A stretch of 64,000 nt of DNA from assembly GCA_965250245.1 (NCBI GenBank), contig OZ252296.1, forward strand, positions 2,852,001 through 2,916,000, in the 5' to 3' direction. How positions within the stretch are numbered: the first letter of the stretch is position 1; the number at the start of each line of letters is the position of its first letter. This DNA is from JABDIP01 sp965250245. Lineage in GTDB: Bacteria > Pseudomonadota > Alphaproteobacteria > DSM-16000 > Inquilinaceae. Both the position numbers and the translations under genes were made by a program. Below the pieces are notes generated by a model, which was given only the letters and a program-made list of their open reading frames with translations, ran no database searches and was not told the DNA's origin. This document shows, piece by piece, positions 1 to 9,030 of the stretch.

Positions 1-369
1 CGGTTCCCACAGCTCGATCTTGTTTCCCTCCGGGTCCATGACCCAGCCGAAGCGGCCGTATTCGTGATCCTCGACCTTGTCATCGACCTCGACACCCGCC
101 GCGCGAAGCTTGGCGAGCAGGGCGTCCAGGTCGTCGACCCGAAAATTGACCATGAAGGGCGCGGTGCTGGGCTCGAAATAGGTGGTGTCGTGCTTGAAAG
201 GCCCCCAGACCGTATAGCCCAGCCTCTCCGGCCCGCCGGTCTCGCGCCAGTCGAAGGAGTAGCCGTACTCGTCGGATTCGATGCCGAGATGCTCGCGATA
301 CCAGTCCAGCAGCGCCTTCCGGTCCCGCGCCTTGAAGAAAATCCCGCCGATCCCCGTTACCCGCGCCAT
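1..369 (-). CDS. VOC (glyoxalase/dioxygenase fold) family protein, C-terminus cut by window edge
   Basis: Small vicinal-oxygen-chelate protein; 123 codons are visible and the stop lies beyond base 1. It opens at ATG 369 with MARVTGIGGIFFKARD, then DWYREHLGI, a middle stretch with FMVNFRVDDLDALLAKLRA, and WVMDPEGNKIELWEP at the visible end. That layout is the two beta-alpha-beta-beta-beta modules of the family, and the Glu in GNKIELWEP sits where the last metal ligand is expected. The substrate cannot be named. It is divergent from the adenylate cyclase gene 64 bp away. Family call secure, function unknown. Confidence 0.85.
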   Translation of the reverse strand, partial: MARVTGIGGIFFKARDRKALLDWYREHLGIESDEYGYSFDWRETGGPERLGYTVWGPFKHDTTYFEPSTAPFMVNFRVDDLDALLAKLRAAGVEVDDKVEDHEYGRFGWVMDPEGNKIELWEP

Positions 370-433
370 CTTCACCTCCGCGTCGACCAAAGCAGCGTCA
401 GCATAGCGTGGTCGCGTTTGCCTTTCCTCTGCC

Positions 434-1747
434 ATGCGCCATATTCGGGCGATGATCAGGGCGGCGGACAGCGCGGATGACGGCACGGTTGCGGGGATCG
501 TCGGCTGGCTGCTGACCGAGGCGCGCCTGCTGCCGGATCTCAATTCCCTGCAGGAGGGCGTGTGCGCGCGTCTTGTCGGCGTCGGGGTGCCGCTGTGGCG
601 GGTCACCTTCAACGTGCCGCAGCTGCATCCGCAGATGGTCGGCCAGATGTACACTTGGCTCTCGGACACCGGGCAATCGTCCCTCTGGGACATCCCGCGC
701 AGCATCGCCACCTCGGCCAAGTATCACCACAGCCCGGTCGGGCAGATGCATCGCAGCGGCACCATGGTGCGCCGCCGGCTGGCCGGGGACGCCGCCGAGC
801 TCGACTTCCCGCTGCTGGAAGAGCTCGTCGAGCAAGGCGGCACCGACTACGTCATGCTGCCAATGCCGGTCGGGGCGGCGCGGTCCGGCTTCTCCGGCGC
901 CGGGCAGCCGGTGCGCGGCGTGCTGCTGGCCGCCTTCGGCATGACCACGAGGGCGCCTGACGGCTTCACCGACGACCAGATCGCCATCGTCGAGCGCGTC
1001 ATGCCGGCGCTCAGCACCGTGGTCGAGAGCATGGTCAACCGCATCCGGGCGGAGCGGCTGCTGGACATCTATGTCGGCCACGAGGCGGGGCAGCGCATCC
1101 TCCGCGGCCAGATCACCATCGGTACCGGCCGCTCGATCCACGCGGTGATTCTGTTCTGCGACCTGCGCGATTTCACCCAGGCCTCGGAGACCCTGCCCAA
1201 GGACGACCTGCTGGACCTGCTGACGGATTACTTCGCCTGCATGGTCGGGCCGGTCGAGAAGGCCGGCGGCGAGGTGCTGAAATTCCTCGGCGACGGGCTG
1301 CTGGCGATCTTCCGGCTGGAGGATGACGAGGCGACCGACATGGCCGCCGCCCGGGCGCTCATCGCCGCCCTTGAGGCCGAGGCCGCCGTGAAGGACGCGA
1401 ACGAAAAGCGCGCCGCCGACGGCAAGGCCGAGATCCGGGCCGGCATCGCCCTGCATGTGGGCTCGGTCATCTTCGGCAATATCGGCGCCGATGAGCGGCT
1501 CGACTTCACGGTGATCGGGCCGGCGGTCAATCTCGCCGCAAGGATCGAAAGGCTGTGCCGCGGCCTCGACAGCACCATCCTGACGTCCAAGGACTTCGCC
1601 GGGATCTGTCCCGTTCGGCTCGTCTCCAAGGGCGATCACGCGTTGAAAGGGGTCGCGGGGCGCCAGGAGGTCTTTGCGCCGGCCCTCGCCGCGACGCCAT
1701 CTGAAACGGCCTACGATTCCGACGCGGAGTCCGTGGCCGTGGTCTGA
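434..1747 (+). CDS. Class III adenylate/guanylate cyclase
   Basis: 437-aa soluble cyclase probably making cAMP from ATP. The C-terminal catalytic domain (about residues 230-400) has the first metal Asp in FCDLRDFT (about 239), the substrate Lys and second Asp in EVLKFLGDGLLAIF (about 280), and the transition-state Asn and Arg in VIGPAVNLAARI, so it looks active. The N-terminal half, from LLTEARLLPDLNSLQEG onward, is the sensor-like region found in many alphaproteobacterial cyclases; no membrane segment is visible. An ATG at 452 is an alternative start. Its last 37 bases overlap the tail of the convergent antiporter gene. The ligand sensed is unknown. Confidence 0.88.
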   Translation: MRHIRAMIRAADSADDGTVAGIVGWLLTEARLLPDLNSLQEGVCARLVGVGVPLWRVTFNVPQLHPQMVGQMYTWLSDTGQSSLWDIPRSIATSAKYHHSPVGQMHRSGTMVRRRLAGDAAELDFPLLEELVEQGGTDYVMLPMPVGAARSGFSGAGQPVRGVLLAAFGMTTRAPDGFTDDQIAIVERVMPALSTVVESMVNRIRAERLLDIYVGHEAGQRILRGQITIGTGRSIHAVILFCDLRDFTQASETLPKDDLLDLLTDYFACMVGPVEKAGGEVLKFLGDGLLAIFRLEDDEATDMAAARALIAALEAEAAVKDANEKRAADGKAEIRAGIALHVGSVIFGNIGADERLDFTVIGPAVNLAARIERLCRGLDSTILTSKDFAGICPVRLVSKGDHALKGVAGRQEVFAPALAATPSETAYDSDAESVAVV

Positions 1748-3432
1748 AACGGCTTCAGCCGGGCGTAATCGTCCTCGCGGAACCGGTCCAGGGTCTCCCG
1801 CACGTCCTCGTCCCGTGTGCCGGCGAGCCCCAGAACGGTCGCGCCCAGCCGCAGGCTGCCCTCCAGCGCCTCCGGCACCACCTCGGTCGCGCCCGCCTCT
1901 TCCAGACGCGAAAGATCGGTCAGGTCCCGGCCGCGCACCACCACCGGCACCGTCGGGTAGCCGTGCCGCAGCGCCGCCACCGCACGCTCCGCCGGGCCGG
2001 GCTTGTCCAGGGTCACCGCCACCACCCGGGCCCGGCCGCCGCCGACGGCGGACATCACCTCCGCCCGGCTGGCGTCGCCATAGAAGACCGGCAGGCCATC
2101 GGCGCGGCATTCGGCGACCCGCGCCGGGTCCAGGTCCAGCGCGACATAGGGCACACCCTGGGCGGTCAGCAGCTCGGCGACCGTGCGCCCGACACGGCCG
2201 AAGCCGGCGATGACCACATGGCCGTCCAATTCGTCCCCGGCCTCGGTGTGTTGGATCCCATGGGCGGTGCGGTGCTCCAGCGCCTGGCTCCACCGCCGCC
2301 CGAGCGCGGCCAGCAGCGGTGTCGTCGCCATGGTCACGGCCACCACCAGGAACACCATCTGCGCCACATCGCCGTCCAGCACGCCCTGGAACACCGCGAA
2401 GCCGCCGATCACGAAGGCGAACTCGCCGCACTGCGCCAGCAGCAGCCCGACACGGACCGACAATGCCAACTCCAGCCGCAGCAGCAGCCCGAGGCCGGTC
2501 AGGATGGCGGTCTTGCCGATCAGCAGCGCCGCGGCGAGGCCGAGCACGAGGCCCGGATTGGCGGCCAATCGGCCGAGATCGACCGCCATGCCCACGGCCA
2601 TGAAGAACAGGCCCAGGAACAGGCCACGGAAGGGCTGGATGTCGGCTTCGATCTGGTGCCGGTACTCGCTGTCGGCCAGCATCAGACCGGCCAGGAAGGC
2701 GCCCAGCGCCATGGACATGCCGGCATGCTCGGTGGCCCAGCCGGTGCCCAACGCCACGAAGATCGAGGTGGCCGCGAACAACTCCGGGTTCCGCGTCCCG
2801 GCGATCAGGCGATAGGCCGGGCGGATCACGAAGCGGCCGATGGCGGCGATCGCCACCAGGACAACCGCCGCCTTCAGCGCCGCGAAACCGAGGACCTGGA
2901 TCAGACCGTCGCCCGCCCCGGCCAGCAGCGGCAGCAGCACCAGGAGCGGAATCACCGCCAGATCCTGGAACAGCAGCACGCCGATCGCGGCCCGACCATG
3001 CCGCGCCGTCACCTCGCCGCGCTCCACCAGATGCTGCAGCACCGCCGCCGTCGAGGACAGGGCCAGCGCCCCACCCAGCACCAGCGCCGCCACTGCGCCC
3101 TGGTTGAAGGCCAGCGCGATCACGCCGATCACCAGCGACGTCACCGCCACCTGTGCCAGACCCAGGCCCAGGATGTAGCGCCGCATGGCCATCAGCCGTG
3201 CCCAGGGCAGTTCCAGACCGATCGCGAACAGCAGGAAGATGACCCCGAACTCGGCCAGCAGCCGGGCCTCTTCAAGCTCGGTGATCAGCCCCAGTCCGTG
3301 CGGCCCGATCACCAGCCCGGCCGCCAGGTAGCCCAGCACCGGGCTGACCTTCAGACGCTGGAACAGCGGCACGAACAGGATGGCCGCCGCCAGGATGATC
3401 AGCGCGTCGTCCAGGGGCAGGGTGTGGGTCAT
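1711..3432 (-). CDS. Monovalent cation:proton antiporter-2 (KefB/KefC-like) with RCK domain
   Basis: 573-aa integral membrane antiporter of the CPA2 family, expected to exchange K+ or Na+ for H+ at the inner membrane. About twelve hydrophobic segments fill residues 1-385, with the family signatures VLGYLAAGLVIGPHGLG, LSSTAAVLQ and LLFQDLAVIPLL. A cytoplasmic RCK/TrkA-N Rossmann domain follows, starting near residue 404 (HVVIAGFGRVGRTVAELL), and the protein ends in a short hydrophilic tail. The tail overlaps the convergent cyclase gene. No ancillary KefF/KefG-type gene is adjacent, so glutathione gating cannot be argued. The gene starts just inside a palindromic repeat-bearing intergenic region. 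Confidence 0.9.
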   Translation of the reverse strand: MTHTLPLDDALIILAAAILFVPLFQRLKVSPVLGYLAAGLVIGPHGLGLITELEEARLLAEFGVIFLLFAIGLELPWARLMAMRRYILGLGLAQVAVTSLVIGVIALAFNQGAVAALVLGGALALSSTAAVLQHLVERGEVTARHGRAAIGVLLFQDLAVIPLLVLLPLLAGAGDGLIQVLGFAALKAAVVLVAIAAIGRFVIRPAYRLIAGTRNPELFAATSIFVALGTGWATEHAGMSMALGAFLAGLMLADSEYRHQIEADIQPFRGLFLGLFFMAVGMAVDLGRLAANPGLVLGLAAALLIGKTAILTGLGLLLRLELALSVRVGLLLAQCGEFAFVIGGFAVFQGVLDGDVAQMVFLVVAVTMATTPLLAALGRRWSQALEHRTAHGIQHTEAGDELDGHVVIAGFGRVGRTVAELLTAQGVPYVALDLDPARVAECRADGLPVFYGDASRAEVMSAVGGGRARVVAVTLDKPGPAERAVAALRHGYPTVPVVVRGRDLTDLSRLEEAGATEVVPEALEGSLRLGATVLGLAGTRDEDVRETLDRFREDDYARLKPFQTTATDSASES

Positions 3433-3485
3433 GCCGCACGCCCCCGCGAGGAAGCGGAGCCACGGTGGTCAACCGCCCCGCTCCG

Positions 3486-3591
3486 CGTCGTCCCCGGGCT
3501 TGACCCGGGGACCCATGGGTCAGTGGGCGCCTTTGCTGGAAGGACCGGAACAGCGGGCAGATGGGTCCCCGGGTCAAGCCCGGGGACGACG
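3486..3591. repeat. Intergenic palindromic repeat, family A (copy 1)
   Basis: Two inverted arms of about 30 bp, CGTCGTCCCCGGGCTTGACC onward at 3486 and its reverse complement ending at 3591, enclose a short unique core. The same arms recur at 11813-11921 and 20648-20914. The arms are themselves partly palindromic (CCCCGGGNNTGACCCGGGG). Read in frame they give spurious VPGLDPGT peptides. The rest of the gap (3433-3794) shows no convincing gene. Confidence 0.85.
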
Positions 3592-3794
3592 CCGAAGGGT
3601 ATGGCCGAGAACTCGCAGGTCTGCATGGCGCGGTCCGATAGGGAGAACCGAACCGATACCATGCGCCGCAACCCGGAGACAGCCGCATTGACCGAGATCA
3701 GCATCCGCTTGGCATACCGGCCGTCCATGCTACATAAGCAGGATGTCCCCGGCGCGCCTACGGGGTCACGTAGACTTGCCGATTGGACCGAGTG

Positions 3795-4712
3795 ATGCCC
3801 GTTGCCCTTCCCGCCTCCGTCGAAGAGACGCTCGACCTGCTGGCCGCCGGCCACTATGTCGGCGAACGGTCGCTGGCGACGGCGCTCTACCTGGCGCTGA
3901 AGCTCAACCGGCCGCTGTTCCTGGAAGGCGAGGCCGGGGTCGGCAAGACCGAGATCGCCAAGGTCCTGTCCGAGACCCTGGGCCGCAAGCTGGTCCGGCT
4001 GCAATGCTATGAGGGCCTGGACGTCGCCTCGGCGGTCTATGAGTGGAATTATCCGCGCCAGATGCTGGAGATCCGCCTGACCGAGGCGGTCGGCGACCGC
4101 GACCGGGACAGCCTGGCCAAGGACATCTTCGCCGAGCAATTCCTGATCCGCCGGCCGCTGTTGCAGGCGCTGGAGCCCGACACCGCCGGCCCGCCGGTGC
4201 TGCTGATCGACGAGCTGGACCGCACCGACGAGCCCTTCGAGGCCTACCTGCTGGAGGTTCTGTCGGACTTCCAGATCACCATCCCCGAACTCGGGGTGAT
4301 GAAGGCCGACAAGCCGCCGATCGTGATCATCACGTCGAACCGCACCCGTGAGATCCACGACGCGCTGAAGCGCCGCTGCTTCTACCACTGGGTCGACTTC
4401 CCCGACGCCGAGCGCGAGCGCCGCATCGTCGAGGTCAAGGCGCCCGGAACGCCGGCGGCGCTGTCGGCCCAGATCGTCGGCTTCATCCAGAAGCTCCGCC
4501 AGGAAGACCTGTTCAAGCAGCCGGGCATCGCCGAGACCCTGGACTGGGCCCAGGCCCTGACCGAGCTCGACGCCCTGGAGCTGGACCCCGCCGTCATCAA
4601 CGACACCCTGGGCACCCTGCTGAAATACCAGGACGACATCGAGAAGGTGCAGGGCGAGGAAGCCGGCCGCCTGCTGAGCGAGGTCAAGGCCGAGCTGGCG
4701 GCGGTAGGTTGA
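3795..4712 (+). CDS. MoxR-family AAA+ ATPase (CoxD-like)
   Basis: 305-aa AAA+ ATPase of the MoxR group, known in CO dehydrogenase clusters as CoxD, where it acts with a VWA partner to finish the metal centre of molybdenum hydroxylases. Walker A is GEAGVGKTE at about residues 43-51, Walker B is VLLIDELDR near 135, and sensor-1 ITSNRTRE and the arginine-finger region follow. ATG 3795 is chosen over in-frame GTG 3792 and TTG 3783 because the family N-terminus begins about here. The VWA partner gene starts 242 bp downstream, with a nested repeat in between. Confidence 0.9.
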   Translation: MPVALPASVEETLDLLAAGHYVGERSLATALYLALKLNRPLFLEGEAGVGKTEIAKVLSETLGRKLVRLQCYEGLDVASAVYEWNYPRQMLEIRLTEAVGDRDRDSLAKDIFAEQFLIRRPLLQALEPDTAGPPVLLIDELDRTDEPFEAYLLEVLSDFQITIPELGVMKADKPPIVIITSNRTREIHDALKRRCFYHWVDFPDAERERRIVEVKAPGTPAALSAQIVGFIQKLRQEDLFKQPGIAETLDWAQALTELDALELDPAVINDTLGTLLKYQDDIEKVQGEEAGRLLSEVKAELAAVG

Positions 4713-4720
4713 GAGTTTGG

Positions 4721-4944
4721 AACCACAGAGGCACAGAGACACAGAGAACCAACAAGGACAGCCGTCATTCCCGCGAAGGCGGGAATCCAGGAATCCCGCC
4801 AGAGACGATGGCACGATCGGGAACACTGGATTCCCGCCTTCGCGGGAATGACGATTGAGGGGGATCGGGATGGTCAGACAATCGATAGTCAAGCACGGCA
4901 CCACCGCCAGCACGCCCTCTCTGTGCCTCTGTGTCTCTGTGGTT
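4721..4944. repeat. Nested intergenic repeat: outer CACAGAG arms around a family B palindrome
   Basis: An outer inverted pair (4721-4747 and 4918-4944, 27 bp each, rich in CACAGAG units, two mismatches) encloses a complete family B palindrome (arms 4764-4790 and 4826-4852, core GTCATTCCCGCGAAGGCGGG). The arrangement suggests one element landed inside another, between the two partner genes coxD-like and coxE-like. Similar family B arms lie at 14901-14989. Confidence 0.85.
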
Positions 4945-4954
4945 CCCCTAATTC

Positions 4955-6184
4955 ATGCCTGACACCGTCGCACCCTCCGGCCGCCTGGCGCTGAACATCA
5001 TGCAGTTCTGCCGCGTGCTGCGCGCGGCCGGGCTGCCGATCGGGCCGGGCAAGGTGCTGCAGGCGCTGGAGGCGGTGCGCACGGTCGGCGTGGGCCGGCG
5101 CGGCGACCTCTACTGGACCCTGCACGCCGCGCTGGTCAACCGCCGCGACCAGCGGCCGCTGTTCGACCAGGCCTTCCACATCTTCTGGCGCAACCCGGAC
5201 ATGCTGAAACGGGCCATGGCGCTGATGCTGCCGCAGATCGACGGCGGCCGCGACGAGTCCCAGGAGCAGATGATCCGCCGCCTGGCCGAGGCCATGGCCG
5301 ACCGGCGCACGCCGGCCCAGGGCGACGCCGGAGAAGACGACGAGCCGCCCGAGATCGAGATCGACGCCGCCCTAACCTTCTCCGACAAGGAAGTCCTGCA
5401 GCATATTGATTTCGAACAGATGTCCTCCGAAGAGCTGGCCCAGGCCAGGCGCGCCATCGCCGAGATGCGCCTGCCGGTCCGGCCGATGCCGACCCGCCGC
5501 TTCGATGTCAGCACGTCCGGTGGCCGGGTCGATCTGCGGCGCACCCTGCGCCGCAGCCTGCGCGGCGGTGGGGCCGGCATCGAGCTGGTGACCAAGACCC
5601 GCCGCTACCGGCCGCCGCCGATCGTGGCGCTGTGCGACATCTCCGGTTCCATGAGCCGCTATTCGCGCATGCTGCTGCATTTCCTGCACGCGGTGACCAC
5701 GGACCGCGACCGGGTGCACAGCTTCGTTTTCGGCACAAGGTTGACCAACGTCACCCGCTACCTGCGCTATCGCGATGTCGACCAGGCCCTGGACCGGGTC
5801 AGCGAGGCGGTCGAGGACTGGTCCGGCGGCACCCGCATCGGCCATTGCCTGCACGACTTCAATCGCTGGTGGGCGCGCCGCGTGCTGGGCCAGGGCGCGG
5901 TCGTGCTGCTGATCACCGATGGGCTGGACCGCGACGCCGGCCACGAGCTGGCACCGCAGATCGACCGGCTGCACCGCAGCTGCCGGCGGCTTATCTGGCT
6001 CAATCCGCTGTTGCGTTGGGACGGCTACGCGCCCAAGTCTTTAGGGGCGCGGGAGATGATGCCGCATGTGGACGAGTTCCGCTCGGTGCACAATCTGGAC
6101 AGCCTGGCGGATCTGACCGCGGCGTTGTCCCGCGAGGACGCCGGCACCGACATCGCCCGCTGGCGGTCCATGGCGGCGGCGTAG
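4955..6184 (+). CDS. VWA domain protein, CoxE family
   Basis: 409-aa von Willebrand A protein, the usual partner of the MoxR ATPase in CO dehydrogenase-type clusters (CoxE). The C-terminal VWA domain starts near residue 220 with the MIDAS motif ALCDISGSMSRYS, continues with FVFGTRLTNVTRYL and the SGGTRIGHCL loop, and has LLITDGLDRD as the third metal loop. The N-terminal half is helical and carries the basic stretch VDLRRTLRRSLRGGG just before the VWA fold, typical of the family. It probably acts in the cytoplasm as a chaperone-like adaptor delivering the ATPase to the apo-enzyme. Start is ATG 4955, which begins MPDTVAPSGRLALNIMQFCR. Confidence 0.9.
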   Translation: MPDTVAPSGRLALNIMQFCRVLRAAGLPIGPGKVLQALEAVRTVGVGRRGDLYWTLHAALVNRRDQRPLFDQAFHIFWRNPDMLKRAMALMLPQIDGGRDESQEQMIRRLAEAMADRRTPAQGDAGEDDEPPEIEIDAALTFSDKEVLQHIDFEQMSSEELAQARRAIAEMRLPVRPMPTRRFDVSTSGGRVDLRRTLRRSLRGGGAGIELVTKTRRYRPPPIVALCDISGSMSRYSRMLLHFLHAVTTDRDRVHSFVFGTRLTNVTRYLRYRDVDQALDRVSEAVEDWSGGTRIGHCLHDFNRWWARRVLGQGAVVLLITDGLDRDAGHELAPQIDRLHRSCRRLIWLNPLLRWDGYAPKSLGAREMMPHVDEFRSVHNLDSLADLTAALSREDAGTDIARWRSMAAA

Positions 6185-6220
6185 CGGGTTGTTGGAGAGG
6201 AGTGCGCTGAACAGTCGACG

Positions 6221-6320
6221 TCATCCTTCGACAGGCTCAGGATGAGGTTCTTGGGGGCTGGCAACTGCCAAATGGCACATCCAGCCCCCAGCACCTCATC
6301 CTGAGCCTGTCGAAGGATGA
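6221..6320. repeat. Intergenic palindromic repeat, family C
   Basis: Perfect 27-bp inverted arms (6221-6247, TCATCCTTCGACAGGCTCAG onward, and 6294-6320) with a second inner inverted pair TGGGGGCTGG/CCAGCCCCCA at 6252-6261 and 6281-6290. The whole 100-bp unit could fold as one long hairpin. It sits between the VWA gene and the XdhC genes, so it splits what would otherwise be a tight operon. Single copy in this window. Confidence 0.85.
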
Positions 6321-6356
6321 CCGTCGGATCTGAAGCACGATAGGTCGGGGAAACAC

Positions 6357-6677
6357 ATGGCAGGACACGACGCGATCCTGGAACAGGCCGCGCGGTGGCG
6401 CTCCGAAGGCCTCGACGTGGCGCTGGCGACCGTCGTCAGCACCTGGGGCTCCTCGCCGCGCCCGACCGGCAGCCAGCTCGCCGTCGACCAGGACGGGCGC
6501 ATGGTCGGATCGGTTTCCGGCGGCTGCATCGAGGGTGCCGTCGTCCGCGAGGCCATCGAGGCCATGCAGACCGGCAAGCCGCGCCTGCTGGAATACGGCG
6601 TCACCGACGAGCAGGCCTGGGATGTCGGCCTCGCCTGCGGCGGCACGGTCCAGGTCTTCGTCGAGAAGGTCGAATGA
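6357..6677 (+). CDS. XdhC/CoxI family protein, N-terminal domain as a separate polypeptide
   Basis: 106-aa protein consisting only of the XdhC_CoxI domain: ATVVSTWGSSPRPTGSQL, then VGSVSGGCIEGAVVREA, and LACGGTVQVFVE at the end. The family binds molybdenum cofactor, helps its sulfuration and inserts it into xanthine dehydrogenase-type enzymes. In most XdhC proteins this domain is fused to a Rossmann domain; here that domain is encoded by the next gene, whose ATG overlaps this stop (ATGA at 6674). The conserved GSVSGGCIE with its cysteine is intact. Confidence 0.9.
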   Translation: MAGHDAILEQAARWRSEGLDVALATVVSTWGSSPRPTGSQLAVDQDGRMVGSVSGGCIEGAVVREAIEAMQTGKPRLLEYGVTDEQAWDVGLACGGTVQVFVEKVE

Positions 6678-7390
6678 AACCGGCGATCCTGAACCTGGTC
6701 CTGAAGGCGCGGCAGGAGAAGCGCCCGACGGTGCTTCTCACCCATCTCGACAATGGCGCCCAGACGGTGATCGTCGACGGTGCGCCCGACGGTACCCTCA
6801 ACCTGACGCCGCAGTTGATGACCGCCGTCGCGGAGGCGCGCACCGCCGACCGCAGCCGCCGCATCGAGACGCCGGACGGCCCTGTCTTCATCCAGATCTT
6901 CAATCCGCCCCTGCGCCTCGCCATCATCGGCGCGGTGCACATCGCCCAGCCCTTGGCGCCGATGGCGAGCCTGGCCGGCTACGACGTCACCGTGATCGAT
7001 CCCCGCCGCGCCTTCGCCAGCGACGAGCGCTTCCCTTCCGTCACCGTGCTCACGGACTGGCCGGATGAGGGCATGGCGGCGGTGAAGCCGGACAAGCGCA
7101 CCGCCGTCGTCGCCCTGACCCATGATCCGAAGCTGGACGATCCGGCTCTGGACGTGGCGCTGAAGTCCGAGGCCTTCTACATCGCTGCGCTGGGGAGCCG
7201 GAAGACCCATGCCAAGCGGCTGGAACGACTGGCCGCGCTGGGCCATCCGCCGGAAGTTCTGGCCCGCATCCACGGGCCGGCCGGCCTTGCGGTGGGCGCG
7301 GTATCGCCGGCGGAGATCGCCATCGCCATCATGGCCCAGATGACGTCCGCCCTGCGCCAGACGCCGGCGCCGGCCGAGGCCGCCGCGTGA
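6674..7390 (+). CDS. XdhC family protein, Rossmann domain half
   Basis: 238-aa protein matching the C-terminal XdhC Rossmann domain: LRLAIIGAVHIAQPLAPMA (nucleotide-fold start, about residue 77), VTVIDPRRAFASDERFP, VALTHDPKLDDPAL, then ALGSRKTHAKRLERL and the terminal GAVSPAEIAIAIMAQM helix. It probably works with the preceding small protein as a two-chain XdhC/CoxF that carries molybdenum cofactor to a hydroxylase. It overlaps the upstream gene by 4 bases and its stop overlaps the GTG start of the downstream gene, so the three are translationally coupled. Confidence 0.9.
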   Translation: MKPAILNLVLKARQEKRPTVLLTHLDNGAQTVIVDGAPDGTLNLTPQLMTAVAEARTADRSRRIETPDGPVFIQIFNPPLRLAIIGAVHIAQPLAPMASLAGYDVTVIDPRRAFASDERFPSVTVLTDWPDEGMAAVKPDKRTAVVALTHDPKLDDPALDVALKSEAFYIAALGSRKTHAKRLERLAALGHPPEVLARIHGPAGLAVGAVSPAEIAIAIMAQMTSALRQTPAPAEAAA

Positions 7391-9027
7391 GATTTGGCGA
7401 CATCCCGCTGGCCGAGGCGGAGGGGGCGATCCTGGCCCATTCCGTCCGCGAGGCCGGTTTGGTCTTCAAGAAGGGCCGCCGGCTCAGCGCCGAGGATGTC
7501 GCCGGGCTCAAGGCCGCCGGGCGCCGCGCCGTGGTTGCGGCGGTTCTGGAAGCGGGCGACGTGCATGAGGACGAGGCCGCCGGCCGGCTGGCCGCCGCCG
7601 TCACCGGCGATAACCTGACCGCCAGCGCCCCCTTCACCGGCCGCGTGAACCTGTTCGCAAGCGAGCGCGGGCTGGCGGTGATCGACCGCGAGCGGCTGGA
7701 CCGCATCAACCGGATGGACGAATCCATCACCATCGCCACCCTGCCGCAATACGCCCCGGTCGAGCCGGGCCAAATGGTGGCGACCATCAAGATCATCCCC
7801 TTCGCCGCGCCTGACTCCGACCTGCAGCTGAGCGAGGCGGTGGCGCAGACCGACGCCGATGGCGTCGTCCGGGTCGCGCCCTACCGACCGCGCAAGGTCG
7901 GGCTTGTGCAGACCCGCCTGCCCGGCACAAAGCCCAAGGTGCTGGACAAGACCAGCGAGGTGACCGCCGCGCGGCTGGAGCCCATGGGCATGACGATCGC
8001 CCGCGACCGCCGCTGCGGCCACGCCGCCCGGACCCTGGCCGGCGAGGTCCGCGCCATGCTGTCAGAGGGCGCCGGCCTGGTGCTGATGGTCGGCGCCTCG
8101 GCCATCACCGATCGCCGCGACGTGCTGCCCGAGGCGATCGAGCTGGCCGGCGGCTCCGTCGAGCATTTCGGCATGCCGGTCGATCCGGGCAACCTGATGC
8201 TGCTCGGCGCTGTCGACGGTGTGCCGGTGCTGGGCCTGCCCGGCTGCGCCCGCTCGCCCAAGCTGAACGGCTTCGACTGGGTGCTGCAGCGCCTGGCCGC
8301 CGACATCCCCGTCACCCGCGCCGACATCATGGCCATGGGGCTGGGCGGGCTGTTGACCGAGATCCCGTCCCGGCCCCTGCCCCGCGCCCAGGCGGCCAAG
8401 GACTCGCCGGCCGTGGAGCCGCCCCGGGCGCCGCGCATTGCCGCCATCGTCCTGTCCGCCGGCCAGTCGCGCCGCATGGGCGCCCGCAACAAGCTGCTGG
8501 CGGAGATCGACGGCACGCCCATGGTGCTGCGCGCGGTGGATGCCGCGCTCGCCTCCCAGGCCGGCCCGGTCATCGTGGTCACCGGCCATGAGCGCGACGA
8601 GGTCGAGGCGGCGCTGGCCGGACGCGATGTCGTGCTGACCCATAACCCGGATTTCGCCGAGGGCATCAGCACGTCGCTCAAGGCCGGGCTGGACGCGGTG
8701 CCGGATACGGCGGATGGGGCGGTCATCTGTCTCGGCGACATGCCGCTGGTCTCCGCCGGCCTGCTGGACCGGCTGATCGCCGCCTACAATCCGACCGAGG
8801 GCCGCGCCATCATTGTGCCCACGCGCGAGGGCAAACGCGGCAACCCGGTCCTGTGGGATCGCCGCTTCTTCGCCGAGATGCACCGGGTGGCCGGCGATGT
8901 CGGCGCCCGGCACCTGATCGGCGACTACGCGGAGCTGGTCGCCGAGGTGGAGACGGAGGATGCCGCCGTGCTGACCGATATCGACACCCCGGACGCGCTC
9001 GACAGCATCGCCGGCGGAGCTTCCTGA
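7387..9027 (+). CDS. Molybdopterin-binding domain / molybdenum cofactor cytidylyltransferase fusion
   Basis: 546-aa two-domain protein starting at GTG 7387 within the previous stop. The N-terminal half resembles MoeA/MogA-type molybdopterin-binding proteins, with GLVLMVGASAITDRRDVLP followed by HFGMPVDPGNLMLLG (about residues 230-275). The C-terminal half, from about 349, is a MobA/MocA-like nucleotidyltransferase: AAIVLSAGQSRRMGARNKLL, then CLGDMPLVSAGLLDRL and the acidic ending ALTDIDTP-like ILTDIDTPD region. It is expected to convert molybdopterin to the cytosine dinucleotide form used by CO and xanthine dehydrogenase-type enzymes. The product nucleotide (CMP rather than GMP) is inferred from context. 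Confidence 0.88.
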   Translation: MRFGDIPLAEAEGAILAHSVREAGLVFKKGRRLSAEDVAGLKAAGRRAVVAAVLEAGDVHEDEAAGRLAAAVTGDNLTASAPFTGRVNLFASERGLAVIDRERLDRINRMDESITIATLPQYAPVEPGQMVATIKIIPFAAPDSDLQLSEAVAQTDADGVVRVAPYRPRKVGLVQTRLPGTKPKVLDKTSEVTAARLEPMGMTIARDRRCGHAARTLAGEVRAMLSEGAGLVLMVGASAITDRRDVLPEAIELAGGSVEHFGMPVDPGNLMLLGAVDGVPVLGLPGCARSPKLNGFDWVLQRLAADIPVTRADIMAMGLGGLLTEIPSRPLPRAQAAKDSPAVEPPRAPRIAAIVLSAGQSRRMGARNKLLAEIDGTPMVLRAVDAALASQAGPVIVVTGHERDEVEAALAGRDVVLTHNPDFAEGISTSLKAGLDAVPDTADGAVICLGDMPLVSAGLLDRLIAAYNPTEGRAIIVPTREGKRGNPVLWDRRFFAEMHRVAGDVGARHLIGDYAELVAEVETEDAAVLTDIDTPDALDSIAGGAS

Positions 9028-9030
9028 GCC

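Noticed and set aside
3429..3760. Minus-strand frame containing VVPGLDPGTH and WVPGSSPGTT peptides.
   Set aside because: These peptides are the usual false translations of the family A repeat; similar strings appear at every copy.
398..3795. Long open frames antisense to the cyclase and antiporter genes (up to about 680 codons).
   Set aside because: They are low-complexity Arg/Gly/Pro- or Gln/His-rich translations of high-GC coding DNA read in the wrong frame, with no domain and no ribosome site.
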